DNA of 64,000 bases from JAFGNV01 sp964612485 (GCA_964612485.1 CAZTFF010000003.1:62001-126000), one strand, 5' to 3'; positions 17,167 through 25,410 are shown, numbered from the stretch's first letter. Made by a program: numbers and translations. Notes: generated by a model not told the origin, from the sequence alone.

Positions 17167-18191
17167 GCGAGACAAAACTCAGGGTTGATGCCGTAATTTT
17201 CTCAATTAATGATGTACTGGTTGATGTGAGCCGCTCTTACCGGGAAGTGGTGCGGCAAACCGTACAACTTTACCTGGAACAGGCCATCGGGCTGCCGGGC
17301 ACGGACGAAAGCCTGTTAACGCCCGACGAGGTGAATTTGCTGCAAAAAGCCGGTGGTTTTGCCGATTATTGGGATTTATCAGCCGCGTTTGTCCTCTACT
17401 TTACCGGGCTGCTGCCGCCGGTTCCCGTTCCCACCTTTCCCTCCAAAGTTCACGTGCCGGCCATCATTGCCTATTTGCAAATGGCAGGCGGGGTCCGGCT
17501 GCGGATCACCATAGACCAATTGCGAGAACAAAAAAATATCCCACAAATGGCCGAACAAATTGCCGCTGCCGGGGGTGGTTTAGAAGGAGCCTACAAAGCG
17601 CTGCCCAATGAAAACCATCATCTGGCGGTGGATGTGGGCGACATCACCCGCACCAACCTGGTAGGCCGCATTTTTCAGGAACTGTATCTGGGGGCCGATC
17701 TGTTTGAAGAGATTTACGACCAGCCGCCCGTGACCGTGCAAACGGCGGGCTATATAGAAAATGAATCGCTGTTGATTGATCGTGATATTTTAACCCGGAT
17801 TAGCGAAAAGATTCCGCTGGCACTCATTTCCAATCGACCGGCACTTGAGGTAAACTACACGCTGAAAACCCAGCAAATTAAAGATTATTTTCAGGCCATT
17901 GTTTCACTCGACGATATACAGGAAGCCGGGGGAAAACCAATCCCGGACCCCTGGCCGCTGCTGGAAGCGGCCCAGCGCATCTATCCCACGCCGGTTCATA
18001 CGGCCTACATCGGCGCTACCGCCGGCGATATGCAGGCGGCCCGGGCCGCTAATAAAATTGTGCCGTTCACGGCCATCGCCTGTTTGGCCGGCGCCCACAA
18101 CAAAGAATCGTTACGTCGGGAATTTGAAAAACACAAAGCCAACATCATTCTGGGGCATCCCAACAATTTGGGGAACCTCATTCTGGATTAG
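17163..18191 (+). CDS. HAD-superfamily protein with degenerate catalytic motifs
   Basis: Resembles the HAD subfamily IA proteins that accompany his genes (VLVDVSRSYREVVRQTVQ, and GKPIPDPWPLLEAAQRIYP). Motif I, normally DxDGVLxD with the nucleophile as first Asp, reads FSINDVLVD: the nucleophile is Ser and the second Asp is Asn. Motif IV, normally GDxxxD, reads GATAGD, losing its first acid. The motif II Ser (LISNRP) and motif III Lys (GKPIPDP) remain. It should therefore lack normal phosphatase activity; a regulatory or structural role in the pathway is inference. It is coupled to hisC by a 4-bp overlap. Confidence 0.75.
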   Translation: MSETKLRVDAVIFSINDVLVDVSRSYREVVRQTVQLYLEQAIGLPGTDESLLTPDEVNLLQKAGGFADYWDLSAAFVLYFTGLLPPVPVPTFPSKVHVPAIIAYLQMAGGVRLRITIDQLREQKNIPQMAEQIAAAGGGLEGAYKALPNENHHLAVDVGDITRTNLVGRIFQELYLGADLFEEIYDQPPVTVQTAGYIENESLLIDRDILTRISEKIPLALISNRPALEVNYTLKTQQIKDYFQAIVSLDDIQEAGGKPIPDPWPLLEAAQRIYPTPVHTAYIGATAGDMQAARAANKIVPFTAIACLAGAHNKESLRREFEKHKANIILGHPNNLGNLILD

Positions 18192-18260
18192 GGGATTGGG
18201 AATCGTCAACTGCCGGTCCTAACTCCCAACCCCCAAAACCTATTTTTGGAGGAGTTAGTT

Positions 18261-18869
18261 TTGAGCCAAGCCATTGCCCGTACCGCCACCATCAGCCGCC
18301 AAACCGGCGAAACCGATATTGAAATAACCCTCAACCTGGACGGCACCGGCCGGACCGATATTGATACCGGCGTGGGCTTTTTAAACCATATGCTCCACGC
18401 CCTGGCACGCCACGCCCGTTTTGACCTGACCGTAAAGGCCACCGGCGATTTAGACATTGACGAACACCACACCGTAGAAGATGTGGGCATTGTTCTGGGC
18501 CGCGCCCTGGCCGATGCTTTGGGCGAACGCGCGGGCATCATCCGTATGGGGCACGCCATTGTGCCTATGGATGAAGCCCTGGCTATGGTGGCTGTAGACT
18601 TTGGCGGACGCGGCTACTTTGTGTTCGACGGCAAATTTGATACCGAACGGATTGGGCAAATGGGCACCTCGCTCATTCCCCATTTTCTGGAAAGCGTTGC
18701 CCACGAAGGCCGGCTGAACCTGCACGTAAAGTTGCTGGCCGGTACCGACGACCACCACCGCGCCGAAGCTATTTTTAAGGCCCTGGCCCGGGCGCTGGAT
18801 ATGGCCAAAGAACCCGACCCCCGGCTCACCGGCCAGGTTCCCAGTACCAAAGGCACCTTAACGGTCTGA
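18261..18869 (+). CDS. hisB: Imidazoleglycerol-phosphate dehydratase HisB
   Basis: Manganese-dependent dehydration of imidazoleglycerol phosphate to imidazole-acetol phosphate. Family signatures are LDGTGRTDIDTGVGFLNHML, DEHHTVEDVGIVLG and GTDDHHRAEAIFKALARAL, giving both His-rich metal sites. The start is TTG 18261, six bases after GGAGGAG (18248-18254); the in-frame TTG at 18246 lies upstream of that site and is rejected. At 202 residues it is a stand-alone dehydratase without the fused phosphatase of enterobacterial HisB. Confidence 0.95.
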   Translation: MSQAIARTATISRQTGETDIEITLNLDGTGRTDIDTGVGFLNHMLHALARHARFDLTVKATGDLDIDEHHTVEDVGIVLGRALADALGERAGIIRMGHAIVPMDEALAMVAVDFGGRGYFVFDGKFDTERIGQMGTSLIPHFLESVAHEGRLNLHVKLLAGTDDHHRAEAIFKALARALDMAKEPDPRLTGQVPSTKGTLTV

Positions 18870-18908
18870 ACCTCTACAACAGGAATAAACCAGGGACAAG
18901 GAGCAGCT

Positions 18909-19673
18909 ATGAAAATTTTTTCAGCCATCAATTTAGACAATGGCAAGTGCGTCCGCTTGGAAAATACATCGGAAACAGATTCAATTTACAGCGAAGACCC
19001 GGCTAAAATTGCCGAAACTTGGGAAGCACTGGGCACCGACTGGCTGCACGTGGTCAATTTGAATGGCGCGTTCAGCGAAAAAGAAAAAACAGCGGCCAAC
19101 ATCAACGCCCTGCAATCCATTTTGGACCGTGTATCCGTCCCGGTACAATTTGGCGGCGGTTTACGCTCCCCGGATGATATTCAGGAAGCGCTCGATATGG
19201 GCGTCAGCCGGGTAGTGATTGGCTCTATCGCCGTAGATCGCCCCCGGCAGATGCTGGATATTCTAGCCCAATTTGGGCCGGAGCGGGTGGCGCTGGGCTT
19301 GGACATCAAAGAAGGAAAAGTGGCCTCTCATGGCTGGCGGCAGCTCACCGAAACCGATCCCATGAAACTGGCTCAACTAATCCACACTGCCGGATTACGC
19401 CACGTCATCTACACCGACATCACGCGGGAAGAAACCCTGGCCGGAGCTAATATCGAGGCCGCGGTTGCCCTGGCCCGGGCCGGACGCGCCGCGCCCGACG
19501 GTCAGCACCGGTTTGAAGTGATTGTATCGGGGGGTATTGCCGGCCCTCAAGACATTGAAAAACTTCGGGATGTAGAAAACGAAGGCATCGAGGGCGTGAT
19601 CGTTGGCAGAGCGCTCTATACCGGCGCTATCGACCTGGCGCAAGTCACCCAATCAATCCGTCAAAAAAACTAA
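18909..19673 (+). CDS. hisA: HisA-type ProFAR isomerase with Asn at the catalytic Asp position
   Basis: TIM-barrel protein matching HisA over its length: GKCVRL after strand 1, VPVQFGGGLRSPDDI, GLDIKEGKVASHGW, VIYTDITREETLAG and VIVSGGIAGPQDIEKL. In HisA the first strand reads AIDL and that Asp (Asp8 in Thermotoga) is the general base; here it is AINL, so residue 8 is Asn. The second catalytic Asp (GLDIK) is kept. The loop after strand 1, usually with a QGD element, reads ENTSETDS. Either the isomerase is impaired, the mechanism differs, or the base is a sequencing error. AAGGAG precedes the ATG. HisF is less likely given the YTDI and SHGW elements. Confidence 0.85.
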   Translation: MKIFSAINLDNGKCVRLENTSETDSIYSEDPAKIAETWEALGTDWLHVVNLNGAFSEKEKTAANINALQSILDRVSVPVQFGGGLRSPDDIQEALDMGVSRVVIGSIAVDRPRQMLDILAQFGPERVALGLDIKEGKVASHGWRQLTETDPMKLAQLIHTAGLRHVIYTDITREETLAGANIEAAVALARAGRAAPDGQHRFEVIVSGGIAGPQDIEKLRDVENEGIEGVIVGRALYTGAIDLAQVTQSIRQKN

Positions 19674-19688
19674 AAGGAGAATTGCTAT

Positions 19689-20966
19689 ATGCCTGTTACG
19701 GCAATTGTGGGCGCCCAATGGGGCGATGAAGGCAAAGGACGCATTGTTGATGCCCTGGCCGGAACTATGGCCTGGGTCATTCGATTTCAAGGCGGGGATA
19801 ATGCCGGCCACACCGTGGTTAACGATTATGGCGAATTCAAACTCCACCTCGTTCCCTCCGGTATCTTTTATCCTCAGACAAAATGCCTGGTGGGCACCGG
19901 CTGCGTGGTCAACCCGGCCACCCTGTTGCAAGAACTGGACGATATCGAATCTGCCGGTGTTGATACCGGCAACCTCTTCATTTCTGAACGGGCGCAATTG
20001 TTGATGCCTTACCACCGCATGCTCGACAGCCTGCAAGAATCGGCCACAGACAACGCCATCGGCACCACCAAACGGGGAATCGGTCCCGCCTACAGCGATA
20101 AAAGCGCCCGGCGCGGTTTGCGGCTGGGCGATCTGCTGCGCGCCGACTGGCTGGAAACGCGGCTGGAACAGGCGCTGACCCACGCCAACCGGGAATTAGG
20201 CCACTTTGGCCACGAGCCGGTGGATGCCAACGAGCTGTTTGAACAATGCATGGCCTGGCGAGAAAAAATTGGTCCGCGCCTGATCGACCCGCTGCCCCTT
20301 ATCCGTGAAGCTTACAAGCAAAACAGGCCAATTTTACTTGAGGGCCAACTGGCCGCCATGCGCGATCTGGATTGGGGCACCTACCCCTACGTCACCTCCT
20401 CCAACCCCACGGCGACATTTGCCCCGGTGGGGGCCGGGCTGCCACCCCAGGCCATCGACCGGGTGATTGGCGTGGTTAAAGCTTACACCACGGCGGTGGG
20501 AGGCGGCCCTGTGCCGACAGATCAGGGAGATAACGAGGTAGCTCAATGGCTACGCGAAAAAGGCAACGAGTTCGGCGCAACCACCGGACGCCCGCGCCGC
20601 TGCGGCTGGTTTGATACCGTGGCTCTGAATTATGTGGCCTATCTCAACGGCTTCACCGACATCGCCCTTACCAAGCTGGATGTACTGGACGGTATGCCCG
20701 AACTAAAAATCTGCACCGCCTATCGCCTGCCCGATGGACGCGAAATCCACACCGTACCCGATACGCCGATCTTTGAGCAGGTTGAACCCCTTTACGAAAC
20801 CTGGCCCGGCTGGCCCGCCGAATCAACCCGCGCCGCCCGCGCCTGGGCGCAATTGCCCACCGCTGCCCAAAATTATCTCAAGCGGCTGGAAGAATTGATT
20901 GGCGTTTCAATCCGGTATGTTTCCGTGGGGCCGGAACGTGAAGCTATGTTTGAAGTTGACGTATAA
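19689..20966 (+). CDS. purA: Adenylosuccinate synthetase PurA
   Basis: GTP-dependent joining of IMP and aspartate, the first committed step to AMP. Catalytic Asp13 sits in GAQWGDEGKG and His41 in GDNAGHT; TTKRGIGPAYSDK and TTGRPRRCGWFD (IMP and aspartate loops) are intact. Length 425 is normal. It follows hisA by 15 bases with its own AAGGAG, so it is likely co-transcribed with the his genes; AICAR released by histidine synthesis feeds purine synthesis, a plausible reason for the grouping. Confidence 0.97.
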   Translation: MPVTAIVGAQWGDEGKGRIVDALAGTMAWVIRFQGGDNAGHTVVNDYGEFKLHLVPSGIFYPQTKCLVGTGCVVNPATLLQELDDIESAGVDTGNLFISERAQLLMPYHRMLDSLQESATDNAIGTTKRGIGPAYSDKSARRGLRLGDLLRADWLETRLEQALTHANRELGHFGHEPVDANELFEQCMAWREKIGPRLIDPLPLIREAYKQNRPILLEGQLAAMRDLDWGTYPYVTSSNPTATFAPVGAGLPPQAIDRVIGVVKAYTTAVGGGPVPTDQGDNEVAQWLREKGNEFGATTGRPRRCGWFDTVALNYVAYLNGFTDIALTKLDVLDGMPELKICTAYRLPDGREIHTVPDTPIFEQVEPLYETWPGWPAESTRAARAWAQLPTAAQNYLKRLEELIGVSIRYVSVGPEREAMFEVDV

Positions 20967-20999
20967 AGTAGCAAAGGAGCAGGGTCGCAGGATAGCGCA

Positions 21000-21275
21000 G
21001 TGAATTTTATTGATAAATTAGCGGCGGTTATTGCCGATAGAAAACAGAATCCGCAGGAAGGCTCGTACACCAATAACTTGCTGGCCGATCCGGTTGAAGC
21101 AGCCCAAAAGGTTGGCGAAGAAGCCACCGAAGTTGTTGTGGCCGCCCTGGCCCAATCCGACGCGCGGCTGGTAGAAGAAATGGCCGATCTGGTGTATCAC
21201 AGCCTGGTCCTGCTGAAAACACGAAATTTAACCTGGAATGATGTGGTGGCCGAGTTGGAAAAGCGGCACAAATAA
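21000..21275 (+). CDS. hisE: Phosphoribosyl-ATP pyrophosphatase HisE
   Basis: All-alpha MazG-like enzyme hydrolysing phosphoribosyl-ATP to phosphoribosyl-AMP, step two of histidine synthesis. Conserved are GSYTNNLL, KVGEEATEVVVAA (metal-binding Glu residues) and EEMADLVYHSLVLL. It starts at GTG 21000 with AGGA seven bases upstream. At 91 residues it lacks the HisI cyclohydrolase domain, so hisI must be elsewhere. It is the last his gene of the block. Confidence 0.95.
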   Translation: MNFIDKLAAVIADRKQNPQEGSYTNNLLADPVEAAQKVGEEATEVVVAALAQSDARLVEEMADLVYHSLVLLKTRNLTWNDVVAELEKRHK

Positions 21276-21392
21276 CAACCTGTTTCACTGAGCGAAATTT
21301 TAACATCAGCTTGGCAAATTTGGCAGAATTTGGTAGAATGGTAACGCTTTAACATTTTTAACATTGTTAACACATTCTCCCAAGGAAGTCCA

Positions 21393-21992
21393 ATGAATGA
21401 CCAGGCTGATATTGAACAAAAACAGGCGCTGCTCAAACAGCACCGGCGTAATCTGAATTATCTGGAGCGCCAGGCGGCCCAATATGGACCGGATACGCCG
21501 CTGGCCATCCACAACGCCCTGACGGCAGAACAGGATGCCATCATTACGATTGAACGGGAACTGGTCAGTTGGGGAATATCGCCCCAACCTGCCCCCCAAT
21601 GGCAGGCCCTGTTGATAGACCCGGATCATAGCTGGCGCAAAATTATTGCCCGGCATGTGGGCCAACTGGGGGGACGCGTGCTTGAACAGCGCGCGATCCC
21701 GATTCAAAAATCAACCAAAGTTGTAAAAACCAGTACCCTGGCCATACTGGGCGTTCCCGATCATCCGGTAGAAGATACGGGAACCCAACAATGGATTGAT
21801 GACGTGGTAAAGCTGGGCCAAAGTCTTCCACTGATTCTTTTGACCTGTTGGAACAGTAAAGACACGGCCATTGCCCTGCGCCAGTCAATTTGCACCGGCC
21901 CGGCCAGCAATACGACCGTGGTCACCATATTCAAAGATAGTTTTGATCCGGGCTGGTTTGCCCGCGTGGTACACCGAATATTAATTCAATGA
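21393..21992 (+). CDS. Coiled-coil plus degenerate receiver-like protein
   Basis: Not assigned to a named family. Residues 8-58 (LLKQHRRNLNYLERQAAQYG to ITIEREL) form a two-helix module similar to the N-terminus of the TIR-AAA protein at 1917. From residue 66 the chain resembles a receiver domain (WQALLIDPDHSWRKIIARHV; later LPLILLT), but the usual phospho-acceptor Asp and conserved Lys are not evident, so a pseudo-receiver is suggested. It has no signal peptide or membrane helix. Fourteen bases separate it from the DUF4230 pair, so it may share their transcript. Confidence 0.6.
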   Translation: MNDQADIEQKQALLKQHRRNLNYLERQAAQYGPDTPLAIHNALTAEQDAIITIERELVSWGISPQPAPQWQALLIDPDHSWRKIIARHVGQLGGRVLEQRAIPIQKSTKVVKTSTLAILGVPDHPVEDTGTQQWIDDVVKLGQSLPLILLTCWNSKDTAIALRQSICTGPASNTTVVTIFKDSFDPGWFARVVHRILIQ

Positions 21993-22005
21993 AAGGGTTG
22001 GAATC

Positions 22006-22803
22006 TTGGATCGCAAAGATATCCGCGTTGCTCTCTTGGCTTTACTCTTTGTCGGTCTGACCATCATTATCAGCATGACGGCCTTTTTGCTTGGCCGTCA
22101 AAGTGGCATTATTTTTACCGAAGCGTCCACACCGGCGGCCTTTACCACGCCAACCCAGGTAGCCACCACCACGCCAACCCCGCTGATTTTTGTGACCAAT
22201 ACCCCCACGGTCACGCCCCGGCCCACTTCAACCGCCGGGCCAACCGCTACCCCCCGCCCCACCCAAACGCCGACGCCCACCCCAACCGATACCCCCACAC
22301 CCACGCCCACCCCCATTGTGGTCATCACCCATATTAATGCCCTGGGCCGGCTGGAAACCGCCGAATTTGTGATGCAGACCGTGGTTGACCTGGAGAACGA
22401 ACCCGGCAATTTTTGGGAAGAGCTTGTCGGCAGCGATAAACTTATGCTGGTGGCCGAAGGGGAAGTGGTGGCCGGATTCGATTTAAGCAAAGTCAGCAAA
22501 GATGATATTGTAGTTCAAGGAACCACCGTAAACATCACCTTGCCCGCGCCGGAGGTGCTTTACAGCCGCATCGACAACGAACGCACCTACGTGTACGGGC
22601 GGGAAACCGGCTTTCTGGTTTCCCCGGACCCCGGCCTGGAAGCCCGCGCCCGGCAAACCGCAGAACAGGCGCTCACTAATTGGGCGCTGGAACGCGGCAT
22701 CATTCAAAAAGCCGAAGACTACGGCCGCATTCAGTTGGAAAACCTGCTACGGTCTCTCGGTTTTACCAATATTATTATCAATGTTGAAGAGAGCGATCTA
22801 TGA
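22006..22803 (+). CDS. Membrane-anchored DUF4230 protein with Thr/Pro linker
   Basis: TTG start at 22006. A single N-terminal membrane helix (about residues 7-30) is followed by a Thr/Pro linker (about 45-105) and a DUF4230 domain (about 110-265) with LETAEFVMQTVVDL, VAEGEVVAGFDLSKVSKDD and VNITLPAPEVL. DUF4230 has no known function; the layout places it outside the membrane. It overlaps the next gene, a paralogue, by 4 bp (ATGA). Confidence 0.8.
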   Translation: MDRKDIRVALLALLFVGLTIIISMTAFLLGRQSGIIFTEASTPAAFTTPTQVATTTPTPLIFVTNTPTVTPRPTSTAGPTATPRPTQTPTPTPTDTPTPTPTPIVVITHINALGRLETAEFVMQTVVDLENEPGNFWEELVGSDKLMLVAEGEVVAGFDLSKVSKDDIVVQGTTVNITLPAPEVLYSRIDNERTYVYGRETGFLVSPDPGLEARARQTAEQALTNWALERGIIQKAEDYGRIQLENLLRSLGFTNIIINVEESDL

Positions 22804-23471
22804 CCCAGGAACAACAACGCCAATACCTGTTGTGGGGCGGTATTGCCATCGTCGCGCTATTGGGCATCGGCCTGATAGCGTTTTTGATTGGCCGGTTAAG
22901 CGTAGATAGCAGCCGCACCGCCGCGCCCACCCCGCTGCCAACCGTTACCCCCACGCCGCTGCCGCCGCCCATCATCACCATCCAGGGCATCAAATCCAAA
23001 GCTGATTTGGCTACGGTGGAATTCAACACCATGGCCGAAATCTACAACGAAAAAAGCGCCGAAGGCTGGCTCGATTCGCTGCTGGGCACCAAAGAAAGCC
23101 TGTTGATGCTGGTCTATGGCGATGTGCAAGCGGGGTTTGATCTGGACAAATTATCAAAAGAAGATTTATGGGTCGAAGGCAAAAAAGCCCGGCTGATTCT
23201 GCCCGCGCCGGAAATACTCAACAGCAGCATCAATTTTGAACGCACCCACATTGTTTACTACGAAAACAACCTTCTGCTGGATGAAAACGACCCCAACCTT
23301 CAGGGCGAGGCGCTGGCCCAATCAAAAAACGCCATCGAAGAGGCCGCCGTGCAAAACGGTATCCTGGAAAAAGCCAATGAGTACGGCCAGCTCTACTTTG
23401 AGAACCTGCTCTATTCGCTGGGCTTTGAACAGGTTGAAGTGATTGTGGACGCGCAGATTTTCGAAGAATAA
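22800..23471 (+). CDS. Second membrane-anchored DUF4230 protein (tandem paralogue)
   Basis: Same design as its upstream neighbour, with a shorter linker: membrane helix about 11-34, a brief Thr/Pro segment, then DUF4230 (LATVEFNTMAEI, VYGDVQAGFDLDKLSKED, ARLILPAPEIL). The shared blocks (AGFDL-KLSKED, LPAPE-L, and C-terminal YFENLLYSLGF versus QLENLLRSLGF) show tandem duplication. The pair probably forms a heteromeric extracytoplasmic unit (inference). Confidence 0.8.
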   Translation: MTQEQQRQYLLWGGIAIVALLGIGLIAFLIGRLSVDSSRTAAPTPLPTVTPTPLPPPIITIQGIKSKADLATVEFNTMAEIYNEKSAEGWLDSLLGTKESLLMLVYGDVQAGFDLDKLSKEDLWVEGKKARLILPAPEILNSSINFERTHIVYYENNLLLDENDPNLQGEALAQSKNAIEEAAVQNGILEKANEYGQLYFENLLYSLGFEQVEVIVDAQIFEE

Positions 23472-23473
23472 AA

Positions 23474-23573
23474 GTATCCTCTCAATATTTCGGGGGAACG
23501 AGGTCTGAGCCTGTCGAAGACCGTTGGTTTCGACAAGCTCAACCAACTCTACCCCAGATTATTGAGAAGGTAC
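23474..23573. repeat. 100-bp MITE-like palindromic element, copy 1
   Basis: Ends GTATCCTCTCAATATTT and, read inward on the other strand, GTACCTTCTCAATAAT form imperfect terminal inverted repeats. The core contains GAGCCTGTCGAAGACC and GGTTTCGACAAGCTC, a second nested inverted repeat. A copy in the opposite orientation lies at 60993-61087. It has no coding capacity, although the core reads as MVELVETNGLRQAQ in one frame and creates false protein starts. Confidence 0.8.
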
Positions 23574-23610
23574 GAATAAAACACTAAAACAAATCTACGG
23601 AGTGAGCACT

Positions 23611-25128
23611 ATGCCAATCGCACTACTATCTGTTGCCAACAAAAACGGGTTGATCGATTTTGCCCGCATCCTGGCCGATTCAGGCTGGGACTTTGTAGCC
23701 AGCGGCGGCACGGCCCGCGCCCTGACCGGCGCGGGCCTGGCCGTCACCGAGGTGGCCGACCTGACCCAGGCCCCGGAAATGCTGGGCGGGCGGGTCAAAA
23801 CCCTGCACCCCAAAATTCACGGCGGTATTTTGGCCCGCGATACCGCCGCCGACCACGCAGAACTGGAGCAGCATGGCATCCGCGCCATCGATATGGTGGT
23901 TTGCAACCTGTACCCCTTCCGGCAAACCATCGCCAGGCCGGGCGTTACCCTGGAAGAAGCCATTGAAAACATCGACATTGGCGGGGTGGCCCTGCTCCGG
24001 GCGGCGGCCAAAAACTTTGCCCGCGTGGCGGTGATCTGCGATCCCGCCGATTACGCTTCTGTTGCCAATCAACTGGCCGCCGGCAACACCCTGCCGGATG
24101 AACGCCGGGCCGAACTGGCCCGCAAAGCCTTTGCCCACACCGCCCAATACGACGCGGCCATTACCGGCTACCTGGAAAAATTGGCGGGGGAACCCCTGCC
24201 GGCCACCATAGCCCTCTCTTTGACTCAAACCCAGGCCATGCGCTACGGTGAAAACCCCCACCAGGCCGCCGCCCTGTACGCCAGCGATCCCGACCTTGGA
24301 CCACTGGGCGGCACGCTACTGCAAGGCAAACCCCTGAGCTACAACAACATGCTCGATCTGGACGCCGCGTGGCAGGCGGCTCAATCGTTTGAGGAGCCGT
24401 GCGTGGTGATTGTCAAACACCTGTCCCCCTGCGGCATCGCCTGCGCCGGTAATCTGGCTGCGGCTTTTCCCCAGGCCCTGGCCTCCGACCCGGTCAGCGC
24501 CTTTGGCGGCGTGATTGCCGCCAACCGCGAATTTGACGCCGAAACTGCCCTGGCGTTGGGTGATCTTTTTGTGGAAGCCATTGCGGCCCCGGCCTTCAGC
24601 GCCGAGGCGCGCGAAGTTCTGGCCGGTCGTAAAAACTGCCGTCTGGTGGAGATTCCTGAAGCCGTGCAGGCCGAGTTGGAACTCCGGGCCATTGCCGGCG
24701 GCGTATTGGTACAGCAGCGTGATTTTGGCGACCCCGCCGGCACCGAGTGGCGCGTTGTCACCGAACGGCAGCCTTCAGACGAAGAAGCGGCGGCGCTAAA
24801 ATTTGTCTGGAAAGCCTGCCAGCATGTCAAGAGCAATGCCATTGTGTTTGCGGCGGGAACCGCCACCGTGGGCATTGGCGGCGGATTGCCCAGCCGGGTG
24901 GATGCGGCCCAACTGGCTGCCGCCAAAGCCGGCGAAAAAGCCCAGGGCGCCGTTCTGGCCTCCGATGCCTTCTTTCCCTTTCCCGACGGCGTTGAAGCCG
25001 CCGCCCAAGCCGGCGTTACTGCCGTGGTGCAGCCCGGCGGCTCTATTCGAGACGAACAGGTTATCGAGGCGGCTAACCGGTTAGGTCTGGCCATGGTCTT
25101 TACCGGCGCGCGTCATTTTAGGCATTGA
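23611..25128 (+). CDS. purH: Bifunctional AICAR transformylase / IMP cyclohydrolase PurH
   Basis: Last two steps of IMP synthesis. Residues 1-190 are the cyclohydrolase (GGRVKTLHPKIHGGILAR, IDIGGVALLRAAAKN); the rest is the transformylase with the catalytic Lys-His in VKHLSPCGIA, GENPHQAAALYA, and VQPGGSIRDEQVIEAAN near the end. I chose ATG 23611, eight bases after GGAG; the in-frame GTG at 23602 overlaps that site. Length 505 is normal. It lies downstream of the MITE-like element, with no close upstream gene, and is likely transcribed alone. Confidence 0.97.
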   Translation: MPIALLSVANKNGLIDFARILADSGWDFVASGGTARALTGAGLAVTEVADLTQAPEMLGGRVKTLHPKIHGGILARDTAADHAELEQHGIRAIDMVVCNLYPFRQTIARPGVTLEEAIENIDIGGVALLRAAAKNFARVAVICDPADYASVANQLAAGNTLPDERRAELARKAFAHTAQYDAAITGYLEKLAGEPLPATIALSLTQTQAMRYGENPHQAAALYASDPDLGPLGGTLLQGKPLSYNNMLDLDAAWQAAQSFEEPCVVIVKHLSPCGIACAGNLAAAFPQALASDPVSAFGGVIAANREFDAETALALGDLFVEAIAAPAFSAEAREVLAGRKNCRLVEIPEAVQAELELRAIAGGVLVQQRDFGDPAGTEWRVVTERQPSDEEAAALKFVWKACQHVKSNAIVFAAGTATVGIGGGLPSRVDAAQLAAAKAGEKAQGAVLASDAFFPFPDGVEAAAQAGVTAVVQPGGSIRDEQVIEAANRLGLAMVFTGARHFRH

Positions 25129-25159
25129 TACGTACCCGGCCAACCCCGGCAATGATCCC

Positions 25160-25187
25160 TTGACACCCTACTTGCTTTCAGTATAAT
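25160..25187 (+). promoter_or_regulatory. Consensus sigma-70 promoter with no ordinary gene behind it
   Basis: TTGACA (25160-25165), 16 bases, TATAAT (25182-25187): both boxes match consensus exactly. Transcription would begin near 25194. The next real gene is almost 500 bases away, beyond a terminator at 25292-25321. Confidence 0.7.
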
Positions 25188-25193
25188 CCCCTC

Positions 25194-25321
25194 CATGCAA
25201 GGTGTTGGGAAAGATCAAGAGTCCGATTTTAACAAGATTCAAATATCTCAGGCCGAATTGTCAGTGTCGATGATTGCCTTTTTATACATTGATCCTCACC
25301 CTGATTCGGTGAGGATTTTTT
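25194..25321 (+). ncRNA. Candidate small RNA (about 128 nt), new
   Basis: Defined by a perfect sigma-70 promoter at one end and an intrinsic terminator at the other. Between them lies no recognisable RNA family; I looked for tRNA, 6S and riboswitch features and saw none. An ATG at 25195 opens a 47-codon frame, but it has no ribosome site and runs through the terminator, so coding is unlikely. The RNA would begin at or next to that ATG. A trans-acting regulator or truncated leader are the main options. Confidence 0.45.
25292..25321 (+). terminator. Intrinsic terminator of the candidate small RNA
   Basis: Perfect 9-bp stem ATCCTCACC / GGTGAGGAT with a 7-base loop (25301-25307), followed by a run of six T. 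It acts on the plus strand and could also end read-through from purH. Confidence 0.85.
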
Positions 25322-25410
25322 ATGTGATCTTAAAATGATGGTACGGACTAAAGATACCGTTATTATTTTAAATTTCCAGACACCCTGGCTACAATATTTT
25401 GTAGCATCAG

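Noticed and set aside
18246..18260. Upstream TTG start for hisB
   Set aside because: It precedes the GGAGGAG ribosome site, which instead serves TTG 18261.
18909..19673. HisF instead of HisA
   Set aside because: The SHGW and YTDITREETLAG elements and the overall order fit HisA.
25195..25338. 47-codon ORF inside the candidate small RNA
   Set aside because: No ribosome site, and it reads through the intrinsic terminator; kept only as an unlikely leaderless option.
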